Shown piece after piece: positions 50,901 through 63,742 of a stretch of 64,000 nucleotides of DNA. The stretch is from assembly GCA_932294295.1 (NCBI GenBank), contig OW028576.1:24621227-24685226 (forward strand), written 5' to 3'. The stretch's first letter is position 1, and every line of letters starts with the position of its first letter. Made by a program: the position numbers and the translations under genes. The notes under the pieces are model-generated. The model saw nothing but the letters and a program-made list of their open reading frames with translations, did not search any database and was not told the origin of the DNA. The stretch comes from Alitta virens. Taxonomy: Eukaryota; Annelida; Polychaeta; Phyllodocida; Nereididae.

Positions 50901-53900
50901 AGATGATGGTGTCTGTGCCTTGTGGGTATCTCTAGACGAGCACAGCAGCAAAGTATTATAATGCAGTCTGTGCATTATGGGGTTAAAGTGTTGTGAGATG
51001 ATGGTGTCTGTGCCTTGTGGGTATCTCTAGACGAGCACAGCAGCAAAGTATTATAATGCAGTCTGTGCATTATGGGGTTAAAGTGTTGTGAGATGATGGT
51101 GTCTGTGCCTTGTGGGTATCTCTAGACGAGCACAGCGCAAAGTATTATAGGGCAAACTGTGCATTATGGGGTTAAAGTGTTGTGAGATGATGGTGTCTGT
51201 GCCTTGTGGGTATCTCTAGACGAGCACAGCAGCAAAGTATTATAGGGCAAACTATGCATTATGGGGTTAAAGTGTTGTGAGATGATGGTGTCTGTGCCTT
51301 GTGGGTATCTCTAGACGAGCACAGCAGCAAAGTGTTATAATGCAGTCTGTGCATTATGAGGTTAAAGTGTTGTGAGATGATGGTGTCTGTGCCTTGTGGG
51401 CATCTCTAGAACAGCACAGCAGCAAAGCATTATAATGCAGTCTGTGCATTATGGGGTTAAGCCATTGTAGAATGATGGTGTCTGTGCCTTGTGGGTATCT
51501 CTAGATGAGCACAGCAGCAAAGCAGTATAATGCAGTCTGTGCATTATGGGGTTAAAGCATTGTGAGATGATGGTGTCTGAGCCTCGTGGGTATCTCTAGA
51601 AATCAGACTAGTAAAGTATTATAATACAGTCTGCATTATGGGGCTAAAGCTATGTGAGATGATGGTGTCTGTACCTTGTGGGTATCTCTAGAAGAGCACA
51701 GCAGCAAAGTATTATAAGGCAAACTGTGCATTATGGGGTTAAAGTGCTGTGAGATGATGGTGTCTGTGCCTTGTGGGTATCTCTAGACGAGCACAGCAGC
51801 AAAGTATTATAATGCAGTCTGTGCATTATGGGGTTAAAGTGTTGTGAGATGATGGTGTCTGTGCCTTGTGGGTATCTCTAGAAGAGCACAGCAGCAAAGC
51901 ATTATAATGCAGTCTGTGCATTATGGGGTTAAAGCATTGTGAGATGATGGTGTCTGTGCCTTGTGGGTATCTCTAGAAATTCAGACTAGTAAAGTATTAT
52001 AATACAGTCTGCATTATGGGGCTAAAGTGTTGTGAGATGATGGTGTCTGTACCTTGTGGGTATCTCTAGAAGAGCACAGCAGCAAAGTATTATTAGGCAA
52101 ACTGTGCATTATGGGGTTAAAGTGTTGTGAGATGATGGTGTCTGTGCCTTGTGGGTATCTCTAGAAATTCAGACTAGTAAAGTATTATAATACAGTCTGC
52201 ATTATGGGGCTAAAGCTATGTGAGATGATGGTGTCTGTGCCTTGTGGGTATCTCTAGAAATTCAGACTAGTAAAGTATTATAATACAGTCTGCATTATGG
52301 GGCTAAAGCTATGTGAGATGATGGTGTCTGTACCTTGTGGGTATCTCTAGAAGAACACAGCAGCAAAGTATTATAAGGCAAACTGTGCATTATGGGGTTA
52401 AAGTGTTGTGAGATGATGGTGTCTGTGCCTTGTGGGTATCTCTAGACGAGCACAGCAGCAAAGTATTATAATGCAGTCTGTGCATTATGGGGTTGAAGTG
52501 TTGTGAGATGATGGTGTCTGTGCCTTGTGGGTATCTCTAGAAGAGCACAGCAGCAAAGCATTATAATGCAGTCTGTGCATTATGGGGTTAAAGCATTGTG
52601 AGATGATGGTGTCTGTGCCTTGTGGGTATCTCTAGAAATTCAGACTAGTAAAGTATTATAATACAGTCTGCATTATGGGGCTAAAGCTATGTGAGATGAT
52701 GGTGTCTGTACCTTTTGGGTATCTCTAGAAGAGCACAGCAGCAAAGTATTTTAAGGCAAACTGTGCATTATGGGGTAAAAGTGTTGTGAGATGATGGTGT
52801 CTGTGCCTTGTGGGTATCTCTAGAAATTCAGACTAGTAAAGTACTATAATACAGTCTGCATTATGGGGCTAAAGCTATGTGAGATGATGGTGTCTGTGCC
52901 TTGTGGGCATCTCTAGAACAGCACAGCAGCAAAGCATTGTAAAGCAGTCTGTGCATTATGGGGTTCAAGCATTGTGAGATGATGGTGTCTGTGCCTTGTG
53001 GGTATCTCTAGAAATTCAGACTAGTAAAGTATTATAATACAGTCTGTGCATTATGGGGCTAAAGCTATGTGAGATGATGGTGTCTGTACCTTTTGGGTAT
53101 CTCTAGAAGAGCACAGCAGCAAAGTATTATAAGGCAAACTGTGCATTATGGGGTTAAAGTGTTGTGAGATGATGGTGTCTGTGCCTTGTGGGTATCTCTA
53201 GACGAGCACAGCAGCAAAGTATTATAATGCAGTCTGTGCATTATGGGGTTAAAGTGTTGTGAGATGATGGTGTCTGTGCCTTGTGGGTATCTCTAGACGA
53301 GCACAGCAGCAAAGTATTATAATGCAGTCTGTGCATTATGGGGTTAAAGTGTTGTGAGATGATGGTGTCTGTGCCTTGTGGGTATCTCTAGACGATCACA
53401 GCAGCAAAGTATTATAATGCAGTCTGTGCATTATGGGGTTAAAGTGTTGTGAGATGATGGTGTCTGTGCCTTGTGGGTATCTCTAGACGAGCACAGCAGC
53501 AAAGTATTATAATGCAGTCTGTGCATTATGGGGTTAAAGTGTTGTGAGATGATGGTGTCTGTGCCTTGTGGGTATCTCTAGACGAGCACAGCAGCAAAGT
53601 ATTATAATGCAGTCTGTGCATTATGGGGTTAAAGTGTTGTAAGATGATGGTGTCTGTGCCTTGTGGGTATCTCTAGACGAGCACAGCAGCAAAGTATTAT
53701 AATGCAGTCTGTGCATTATGGGGTTAAAGTGTTGTGAGATGATGGTGTCTGTGCCTTGTGGGTATCTCTAGACGAGCACAGCAGCAAAGTATTATAATGC
53801 AGTCTGTGCATTATGGGGTTGAAGTGTTGTGAGATGATGGTGTCTGTGCCTTGTGGGTATCTCTAGAAGAGCACAGCAGCAAAGCATTATAATGCAGTCT

Positions 53901-56900
53901 GTGCATTATGGGGTTAAAGCATTGTGAGATGATGGTGTCTGTGCCTTGTGGGTATCTCTAGAAATTCAGACTAGTAAAGTATTATAATACAGTCTGCATT
54001 ATGGGGCTAAAGCTATGTGAGATGATGGTGTCTGTACCTTTTGGGTATCTCTAGAAGAGCACAGCAGCAAAGTATTTTAAGGCAAACAGTGCATTATGGG
54101 GTAAAAGTGTTGTGAGATGATGGTGTCTGTGCCTTGTGGGTATCTCTAGAAATTCAGACTAGTAAAGTATTATAATACAGTCTGCATTATGGGGCTAAAG
54201 CTATGTGAGATGATGGTGTCTGTGCCTTGTGGGCATCTCTAGAACAGCACAGCAGCAAAGCATTGTAAAGCAGTCTGTGCATTATGGGGTTCAAGCATTG
54301 TGAGATGATGGTGTCTGTGCCTTGTGGGTATCTCTAGAAATTCAGACTAGTAAAGTATTATAATACAGTCTGTGCATTATGGGGCTAAAGCTATGTGAGA
54401 TGATGGTGTCTGTACCTTTTGGGTATCTCTAGAAGAGCACAGCAGCAAAGTATTATAAGGCAAACTGTGCATTATGGGGTTAAAGTGTTGTGAGATGATG
54501 GTGTCTGTGCCTTGTGGGTATCTCTAGAAGAGCACAGCAGCAAAGTATTATAATGCAGTCTGTGCATTATGGGGTTAAAGTGTTGTGAGATGATGGTGTC
54601 TCTGCCTTGTGGGTATCTCTAGACAAGCACAGCAGCAAAGTATTATAATGCAGTCTGTGCATTATGGGGTTAAAGTGTTGTAAGATGATGGTGTCTGTGC
54701 CTTGTGGGTATCTCTAGACGAGCACAGCAGCAAAGTATTATAATGCAGTCTGTGCATTATGGGGTTAAAGTGTTGTGAGATGATGGTGTCTGTGCCTTGT
54801 GGGTATCTCTAGACGAGCACAGCAGCAATGTATTATAATGCAGTCTGTGCATTATGGGGTTAAAGTGTTGTGAGATGATGGTGTCTGTGCCTTGTGGGTA
54901 TCTCTAGACGAGCACAGCAGCAAAGTATTATAATGCAGTCTGTGCATTATGGGGTAAAAGTGTTGTGAGATGATGGTGTCTGTGCCTTGTGGGTATCTCT
55001 AGACGAGCACAGCAGCAAAGTATTATAATGCAGTCTGTGCATTATGGGGTTAAAGTGTTGTGAGATGATGGTGTCTGTGCCTTGTGGGTATCTCTAGACG
55101 AGCACAGCAGCAAAGTATTATAATGCAGTCTGTGCATTATGGGGTTAAAGTGTTGTGAGATGATGGTGTCTGTGCCTTGTGGGTATCTCTAGACGAGCAC
55201 AGCAGCAAAGTATTATAATGCAGTCTGTGCATTATGGGGTTAAAGTGTTGTGAGATGATGGTGTCTGTGCCTTGTGGGTATCTCTAGACGAGCACAGCAG
55301 CAAAGTATTATAATGCAGTCTGTGCATTATGGGGTTAAAGTGTTGTGAGATGATGGTGTCTGGGCCTTGTGGGTATCTCTAGTTGAGCACAGCAGCAAAG
55401 TATTATAATGCAGTCTGTGCATTATGGGGTTAAAGTGTTGTGAGATGATGGTGTCTGTGCCTTGTGGGTATCTCTAGACGAGCACAGCAGCAAAGTATTA
55501 TAATGCAGTCTGTGCATTATGGGGTTAAAGTGTTGTGAGATGATGGTGTCTGTGCCTTGTGGGCATCTCTAGAACAGCACAGCAGCAAAGCATTATAATG
55601 CAGTCTGTGCATTATGGGGTTAAGCCATTGTAGAATGATGGTGTCTGTGCCTTGTGGGTATCTCTAGATGAGCACAGCAGCAAAGCAGTATAATGCAGTC
55701 TGTGCATTATGGGGTTAAAGCATTGTGAGATGATGGTGTCTGAGCCTCGTGGGTATCTCTAGAAATCAGACTAGTAAAGTATTATAATACAGTCTGCATT
55801 ATGGGGCTAAAGCTATGTGAGATGATGGTGTCTGTACCTTGTGGGTATCTCTAGAAGAGCACAGCAGCAAAGTATTATAAGGCAAACTGTGCATTATGGG
55901 GTTAAAGTGCCGTGAGATGATGGTGTCTGTGCCTTGTGGGTATCTCTAGACGAGCACAGCAGCAAAGTATTATAATGCAGTCTGTGCATTATGGGGTTAA
56001 AGTGTTGTGAGATGATGGTGTCTGTGCCTTGTGGGTATCTCTAGAAGAGCACAGCAGCAAAGCATTGTAATGCAGTCTGTGCATTATGGGGTTAAAGCAT
56101 TGTGAGATGATGGTGTCTGTGCCTTGTGGGTATCTCTAGAAATTCAGACTAGTAAAGTATTATAATACAGTCTGCATTATGGGGCTAAAGTGTTGTGAGA
56201 TGATGGTGTCTGTACCTTGTGGGTATCTCTAGAAGAGCACAGCAGCAAAGTATTATTAGGCAAACTGTGCATTATGGGGTTAAAGTGTTGTGAGATGATG
56301 GTGTCTGTGCCTTGTGGGTATCTCTAGAAATTCAGACTAGTAAAGTATTATAATACAGTCTGCATTATGGGGCTAAAGCTATGTGAGATGATGGTGTCTG
56401 TGCCTTGTGGGTATCTCTAGAAATTCAGACTAGTAAAGTATTATAATACAGTCTGCATTATGGGGCTAAAGCTATGTGAGATGATGGTGTCTGTACCTTG
56501 TGGGTATCTCTAGAAGAACACAGCAGCAAAGTATTATAAGGCAAACTGTGCATTATGGGGTTAAAGTGTTGTGAGATGATGGTGTCTGTGCCTTGTGGGT
56601 ATCTCTAGACGAGCACAGCAGCAAAGTATTATAATGCAGTCTGTGCATTATGGGGTTGAAGTGTTGTGAGATGATGGTGTCTGTGCCTTGTGGGTATCTC
56701 TAGAAGAGCACAGCAGCAAAGCATTATAATGCAGTCTGTGCATTATGGGGTTAAAGCATTGTGAGATGATGGTGTCTGTGCCTTGTGGGTATCTCTAGAA
56801 ATTCAGACTAGTAAAGTATTATAATACAGTCTGCATTATGGGGCTAAAGCTATGTGAGATGATGGTGTCTGTACCTTTTGGGTATCTCTAGAAGAGCACA

Positions 56901-57004
56901 GCAGCAAAGTATTTTAAGGCAAACTGTGCATTATGGGGTAAAAGTGTTGTGAGATGATGGTGTCTGTGCCTTGTGGGTATCTCTAGAAATTCAGACTAGT
57001 AAAG
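31103..57004. repeat. Alpha-type higher-order blocks (six copies)
   Basis: Six blocks start at the F marker (31103, 36492, 39234, 45660, 51523, 55686). Exactly 1318 bp later each carries the private variant GTACTATAAT in place of GTATTATAAT (32421, 37810, 40552, 46978, 52841, 57004). Spacings between blocks are 5389, 2742, 6426, 5863 and 4163 bp for both markers. Confidence 0.85.
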
Positions 57005-59662
57005 TACTATAATACAGTCTGCATTATGGGGCTAAAGCTATGTGAGATGATGGTGTCTGTGCCTTGTGGGCATCTCTAGAACAGCACAGCAGCAAAGCAT
57101 TGTAAAGCAGTCTGTGCATTATGGGGTTCAAGCATTGTGAGATGATGGTGTCTGTGCCTTGTGGGTATCTCTAGAAATTCAGACTAGTAAAGTATTATAA
57201 TACAGTCTGTGCATTATGGGGCTAAAGCTATGTGAGATGATGGTGTCTGTACCTTTTGGGTATCTCTAGAAGAGCACAGCAGCAAAGTATTATAAGGCAA
57301 ACTGTGCATTATGGGGTTAAAGTGTTGTGAGATGATGGTGTCTGTGCCTTGTGGGTATCTCTAGACGAGCACAGCAGCAAAGTATTATAATGCAGTCTGT
57401 GCATTATGGGGTTAAAGTGTTGTGAGATGATGGTGTCTGTGCCTTGTGGGTATCTCTAGACGAGCACAGCAGCAAAGTATTATAATGCAGTCTGTGCATT
57501 ATGGGGTTAAAGTGTTGTGAGATGATGGTGTCTGTGCATTGTGAGTATCTCTAGACGATCACAGCAGCAAAGTATTATAATGCAGTCTGTGCATTATGGG
57601 GTTAAAGTGTTGTGAGATGATGGTGTCTGTGCCTTGTGGGTATCTCTAGACGAGCACAGCAGCAAAGTATTATAATGCAGTCTGTGCATTATGGGGTTAA
57701 AGTGTTGTGAGATGATGGTGTCTGTGCCTTGTGGGTATCTCTAGACGAGCACAGCAGCAAAGTATTATAATGCAGTCTGTGCATTATGGGGTTAAAGTGT
57801 TGTAAGATGATGGTGTCTGTGCCTTGTGGGTATCTCTAGACGAGCACAGCAGCAAAGTATTATAATGCAGTCTGTGCATTATGGGGTTAAAGTGTTGTGA
57901 GATGATGGTGTCTGTGCCTTGTGGGTATCTCTAGACGAGCACAGCAGCAAAGTATTATAATGCAGTCTGTGCATTATGGGGTTAAAGTGTTGTGAGATGA
58001 TGGTGTCTGTGCCTTGTGGGTATCTCTAGAAGAACACAGCAGCAAAGTATTATAAGGCAAACTGTGCATTATGAGGTTAAAGTGTTGTGAGATGATGGTG
58101 TCTGTGCCTTGTGGGTATCTCTAGACGAGCACAGCAGCAAAGTATTATAATGCAGTCTGTGCATTATGGGGTAAAAGTGTTGTGAGATGATGGTGTCTGT
58201 GCCTTGTGGGTATCTCTAGACGAGCACAGCAGCAAAGTATTATAATGCAGTCTGTGCATTATGGGGTTAAAGTGTTGTGAGATGATGGTGTCTGTGCCTT
58301 GTGGGTATCTCTAGACGAGCACAGCAGCAAAGTATTATAATGCAGTCTGTGCATTATGGGGTTAAAGTGTTGTGAGATGATGGTGTCTGTGCCTTGTGGG
58401 TATCTCTAGACGAGCACAGCAGCAAAGTATTATAATGCAGTCTGTGCATTATGGGGTTAAAGTGTTGTGAGATGATGGTGTCTGTGCCTTGTGGGTATCT
58501 CTAGACGAGCACAGCAGCAAAGTATTATAATGCAGTCTGTGCATTATGGGGTTAAAGTGTTGTGAGATGATGGTGTCTGTGCCTTGTGGGTATCTCTAGT
58601 TGAGCACAGCAGCAAAGTATTATAATGCAGTCTGTGCATTATGGGGTTAAAGTGTTGTGAGATGATGGTGTCTGTGCCTTGTGGGTATCTCTAGACGAGC
58701 ACAGCAGCAAAGTATTATAATGCAGTCTGTGCATTATGGGGTTAAAGTGTTGTGAGATGATGGTGTCTGTGCCTTGTGGGTATCTCTAGACGAGCACAGC
58801 AGCAAAGTATTATAATGCAGTCTGTGCATTATGGGGTTAAAGTGTTGTGAGATGATGGTGTCTGTGCCTTGTGGGTATCTCTAGACGAGCACAGCAGCAA
58901 AGTATTATAATGCAGTCTGTGCATTATGGGGTTAAAGTGTTGTGAGATGATGGTGTCTGTGCCTTGTGGGTATCTCTAGACGAGCACAGCAGCAAAGTAT
59001 TATAATGCAGTCTGTGCATTATGGGGTTAAAGTGTTGTGAGATGATGGTGTCTGTGCCTTGTGGGTATCTCTAGACGAGCACAGCAGCAAAGTATTATAA
59101 TGCAGTCTGTGCATTATGGGGTTAAAGTGTTGTGAGATGATGGTGTCTGTGCCTTGTGGGTATCTCTAGACGAGCACAGCAGCAAAGTATTATAATGCAG
59201 TCTGTGCATTATGGGGTTAAAGTGTTGTGAGATGATGGTGTCTGTGCCTTGTGGGTATCTCTAGACGAGCACAGCAGCAAAGTATTATAATGCAGTCTGT
59301 GCATTATGGGGTTAAAGTGTTGTGAGATGATGGTGTCTGTGCCTTGTGGGTATCTCTAGACGAGCACAGCAGCAAAGTATTATAGGGCAAACTGTGCATT
59401 ATGGGGTTAAAGTGTTGTGAGATGATGGTGTCTGTGCCTTGTGGGTATCTCTAGACGAGCACAGCAGCAAAGTATTATAATGCAGTCTGTGCATTATGGG
59501 GTTAAAGTGTTGTGAGATGATGGTGTCTGTGCCTTGTGGGCATCTCTAGAACAGCACAGCAGCAAAGCATTATAATGCAGTCTGTGCATTATGGGGTTAA
59601 GCCATTGTAGAATGATGGTGTCTGTGCCTTGTGGGTATCTCTAGATGAGCACAGCAGCAAAG

Positions 59663-62600
59663 CAGTATAATGCAGTCTGTGCATTATGGGGTTAAAGCAT
59701 TGTGAGATGATGGTGTCTGAGCCTCGTGGGTATCTGTAGAAATCAGACTAGTAAAGTATTATAATACAGTCTGCATTATGGGGCTAAAGCTATGTGAGTT
59801 GATGGTGTCTGTACCTTGTGGGTATCTCTAGACGAGCACAGCAGCAAAGTATTATAGGGCAAACTGTGCATTATGGGGTTAAAGTGTTGTGAGATGATGG
59901 TGTCTGTGCCTTGTGGGTATCTCTAGACGAGCACAGCAGCAAAGTATTATAATGCAGTCTGTGCATTATGGGGTTAAAGTGTTGTGAGATGATGGTGTCT
60001 GTGCCTTGTGGGTATCTCTAGACGAGCACAGCAGCAAAGTATTATAATGCAGTCTGTGCATTATGGGGTTAAAGCGTTGTGAGATGATGGTGTCTGTGCC
60101 TTGTGGGTATCTCTAGAAGAACACAGCAGCAAAGTATTATAAGGCAAACTGTGCATTATGAGGTTAAAGTGTTGTGAGATGATGGTGTCTGTGCCTTGTG
60201 GGTATCTCTAGACGAGCACAGCAGCAAAGTATTATAATGCAGTCTGTGCATTATGGGGTAAAAGTGTTGTGAGATGATGGTGTCTGTGCCTTGTGGGTAT
60301 CTCTAGACGAGCACAGCAGCAAAGTATTATAATGCAGTCTGTGCATTATGGGGTTAAAGTGTTGTGAGATGATGGTGTCTGTGCCTTGTGGGTATCTCTA
60401 GACGAGCACAGCAGCAAAGTATTATAATGCAGTCTGTGCATTATGGGGTTAAAGTGTTGTGAGATGATGGTGTCTGTGCCTTGTGGGTATCTCTAGACGA
60501 GCACAGCAGCAAAGTATTATAATGCAGTCTGTGCATTATGGGGTTAAAGTGTTGTGAGATGATGGTGTCTGTGCCTTGTGGGTATCTCTAGTTGAGCACA
60601 GCAGCAAAGTATTATAATGCAGTCTGTGCATTATGGGGTTAAAGTGTTGTGAGATGATGGTGTCTGTGCCTTGTGGGTATCTCTAGACGAGCACAGCAGC
60701 AAAGTATTATAATGCAGTCTGTGCATTATGGGGTTAAAGTGTTGTGAGATGATGGTGTCTGTGCCTTGTGGGTATCTCTAGACGAGCACAGCAGCAAAGT
60801 ATTATAATGCAGTCTGTGCATTATGGGGTTAAAGTGTTGTGAGATGATGGTGTCTGTGCCTTGTGGGTATCTCTAGACGAGCACAGCAGCAAAGTATTAT
60901 AATGCAGTCTGTGCATTATGGGGTTAAAGTGTTGTGAGATGATGGTGTCTGTGCCTTGTGGGTATCTCTAGACGAGCACAGCAGCAAAGTATTATAATGC
61001 AGTCTGTGCATTATGGGGTTAAAGTGTTGTGAGATGATGGTGTCTGTGCCTTGTGGGTATCTCTAGACGAGCACAGCAGCAAAGTATTATAATGCAGTCT
61101 GTGCATTATGGGGTTAAAGTGTTGTGAGATGATGGTGTCTGTGCCTTGTGGGTATCTCTAGACGAGCACAGCAGCAAAGTATTATAATGCAGTCTGTGCA
61201 TTATGGGGTTAAAGTGTTGTGAGATGATGGTGTCTGTGCCTTGTGGGTATCTCTAGACGAGCACAGCAGCAAAGTATTATAATGCAGTCTGTGCATTATG
61301 GGGTTAAAGTGTTGTGAGATGATGGTGTCTGTGCCTTGTGGGTATCTCTAGACGAGCACAGCAGCAAAGTATTATAGGGCAAACTGTGCATTATGGGGTT
61401 AAAGTGTTGTGAGATGATGGTGTCTGTGCCTTGTGGGTATCTCTAGACGAGCACAGCAGCAAAGTATTATAATGCAGTCTGTGCATTATGGGGTTAAAGT
61501 GTTGTGAGATGATGGTGTCTGTGCCTTGTGGGCATCTCTAGAACAGCACAGCAGCAAAGCATTATAATGCAGTCTGTGCATTATGGGGTTAAGCCATTGT
61601 AGAATGATGGTGTCTGTGCCTTGTGGGTATCTCTAGATGAGCACAGCAGCAAAGCAGTATAATGCAGTCTGTGCATTATGGGGTTAAAGCATTGTGAGAT
61701 GATGGTGTCTGAGCCTCGTGGGTATCTGTAGAAATCAGACTAGTAAAGTATTATAATACAGTCTGCATTATGGGGCTAAAGCTATGTGAGTTGATGGTGT
61801 CTGTACCTTGTGGGTATCTCTAGACGAGCACAGCAGCAAAGTATTATAGGGCAAACTGTGCATTATGGGGTTAAAGTGTTGTGAGATGATGGTGTCTGTG
61901 CCTTGTGGGTATCTCTAGACGAGCACAGCAGCAAAGTATTATAATGCAGTCTGTGCATTATGGGGTTAAAGTGTTGTGAGATGATGGTGTCTGTGCCTTG
62001 TGGGTATCTCTAGACGAGCACAGCAGCAAAGTATTATAATGCAGTCTGTGCATTATGGGGTTAAAGTGTTGTGAGATGATGGTGTCTGTGCCTTGTGGGT
62101 ATCTCTAGAAGAACACAGCAGCAAAGTATTATAAGGCAAACTGTGCATTATGAGGTTAAAGTGTTGTGAGATGATGGTGTCTGTGCCTTGTGGGTATCTC
62201 TAGACGAGCACAGCAGCAAAGTATTATAATGCAGTCTGTGCATTATGGGGTAAAAGTGTTGTGAGATGATGGTGTCTGTGCCTTGTGGGTATCTCTAGAC
62301 GAGCACAGCAGCAAAGTATTATAATGCAGTCTGTGCATTATGGGGTTAAAGTGTTGTGAGATGATGGTGTCTGTGCCTTGTGGGTATCTCTAGAAGAGCA
62401 CAGAAGCAAAGTATTATAATGCAGTCTGTGCATTATGGGGTTAAAGTGTTGTGAGATGATGGTGTCTGTGCCTTGTGGGTATCTCTAGACGAGCACAGCA
62501 GCAAAGTATTATAATGCAGTCTGTGCATTATGGGGTTAAAGTGTTGTGAGATGATGGTGTCTGTGCCATGTGGGTATCTCTAGACGAGCACAGCAGCAAA

Positions 62601-63742
62601 GTATTATAATGCAGTCTGTGCATTATGGGGTTAAAGTGTTGTGAGATGATGGTGTCTGTGCCTTGTGGGTATCTCTAGTTGAGCACAGCAGCAAAGTATT
62701 ATAATGCAGTCTGTGCATTATGGGGTTAAAGTGTTGTGAGATGATGGTGTCTGTGCCTTGTGGGTATCTCTAGACGAGCACAGCAGCAAAGTATTATAAT
62801 GCAGTCTGTGCATTATGGGGTTAAAGTGTTGTGAGATGATGGTGTCTGTGCCTTGTGGGTATCTCTAGACGAGCACAGCAGCAAAGTATTATAATGCAGT
62901 CTGTGCATTATGGGGTTAAAGTGTTGTGAGATGATGGTGTCTGTGCCTTGTGGGTATCTCTAGACGATCACAGCAGCAAAGTATTATAATGCAGTCTGTG
63001 CATTATGGGGTTAAAGTGTTGTGAGATGATGGTGTCTGTGCCTTGTGGGTATCTCTAGACGAGCACAGCAGCAAAGTATTATAATGCAGTCTGTGCATTA
63101 TGGGGTTAAAGTGTTGTGAGATGATGGTGTCTGTGCCTTGTGGGTATCTCTAGACGAGCACAGCAGCAAAGTATTATAATGCAGTCTGTGCATTATGGGG
63201 TTAAAGTGTTGTGAGATGATGGTGTCTGTGCCTTGTGGGTATCTCTAGACGAGCACAGCAGCAAAGTATTATAATGCAGTCTGTGCATTATGGGGTTAAA
63301 GTGTTGTGAGATGATGGTGTCTGTGCCTTGTGGGTATCTCTAGACGAGCACAGCAGCAAAGTATTATAATGCAGTCTGTGCATTATGGGGTTAAAGTGTT
63401 GTGAGATGATGGTGTCTGTGCCTTGTGGGTATCTCTAGACGAGCACAGCAGCAAAGTATTATAGGGCAAACTGTGCATTATGGGGTTAAAGTGTTGTGAG
63501 ATGATGGTGTCTGTGCCTTGTGGGTATCTCTAGACGAGCACAGCAGCAAAGTATTATAATGCAGTCTGTGCATTATGGGGTTAAAGTGTTGTGAGATGAT
63601 GGTGTCTGTGACTTGTGGGCATCTCTAGAACAGCACAGCAGCAAAGCATTATAATGCAGTCTGTGCATTATGGGGTTAAGCCATTGTAGAATGATGGTGT
63701 CTGTGCCTTGTGGGTATCTCTAGATGAGCACAGCAGCAAAGC
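59663..63742. repeat. Recent tandem duplication of a ~2-kb superunit
   Basis: F markers at 59663, 61655 and 63742 are 1992 and 2087 bp apart (21 and 22 monomers). The variants TATCTGTAGA (59731, 61723) and GTGAGTTGATGG (about 59796, 61788) recur at the same 1992-bp offset. The unit at 61655 is thus a near-identical copy of that at 59663. Confidence 0.85.
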
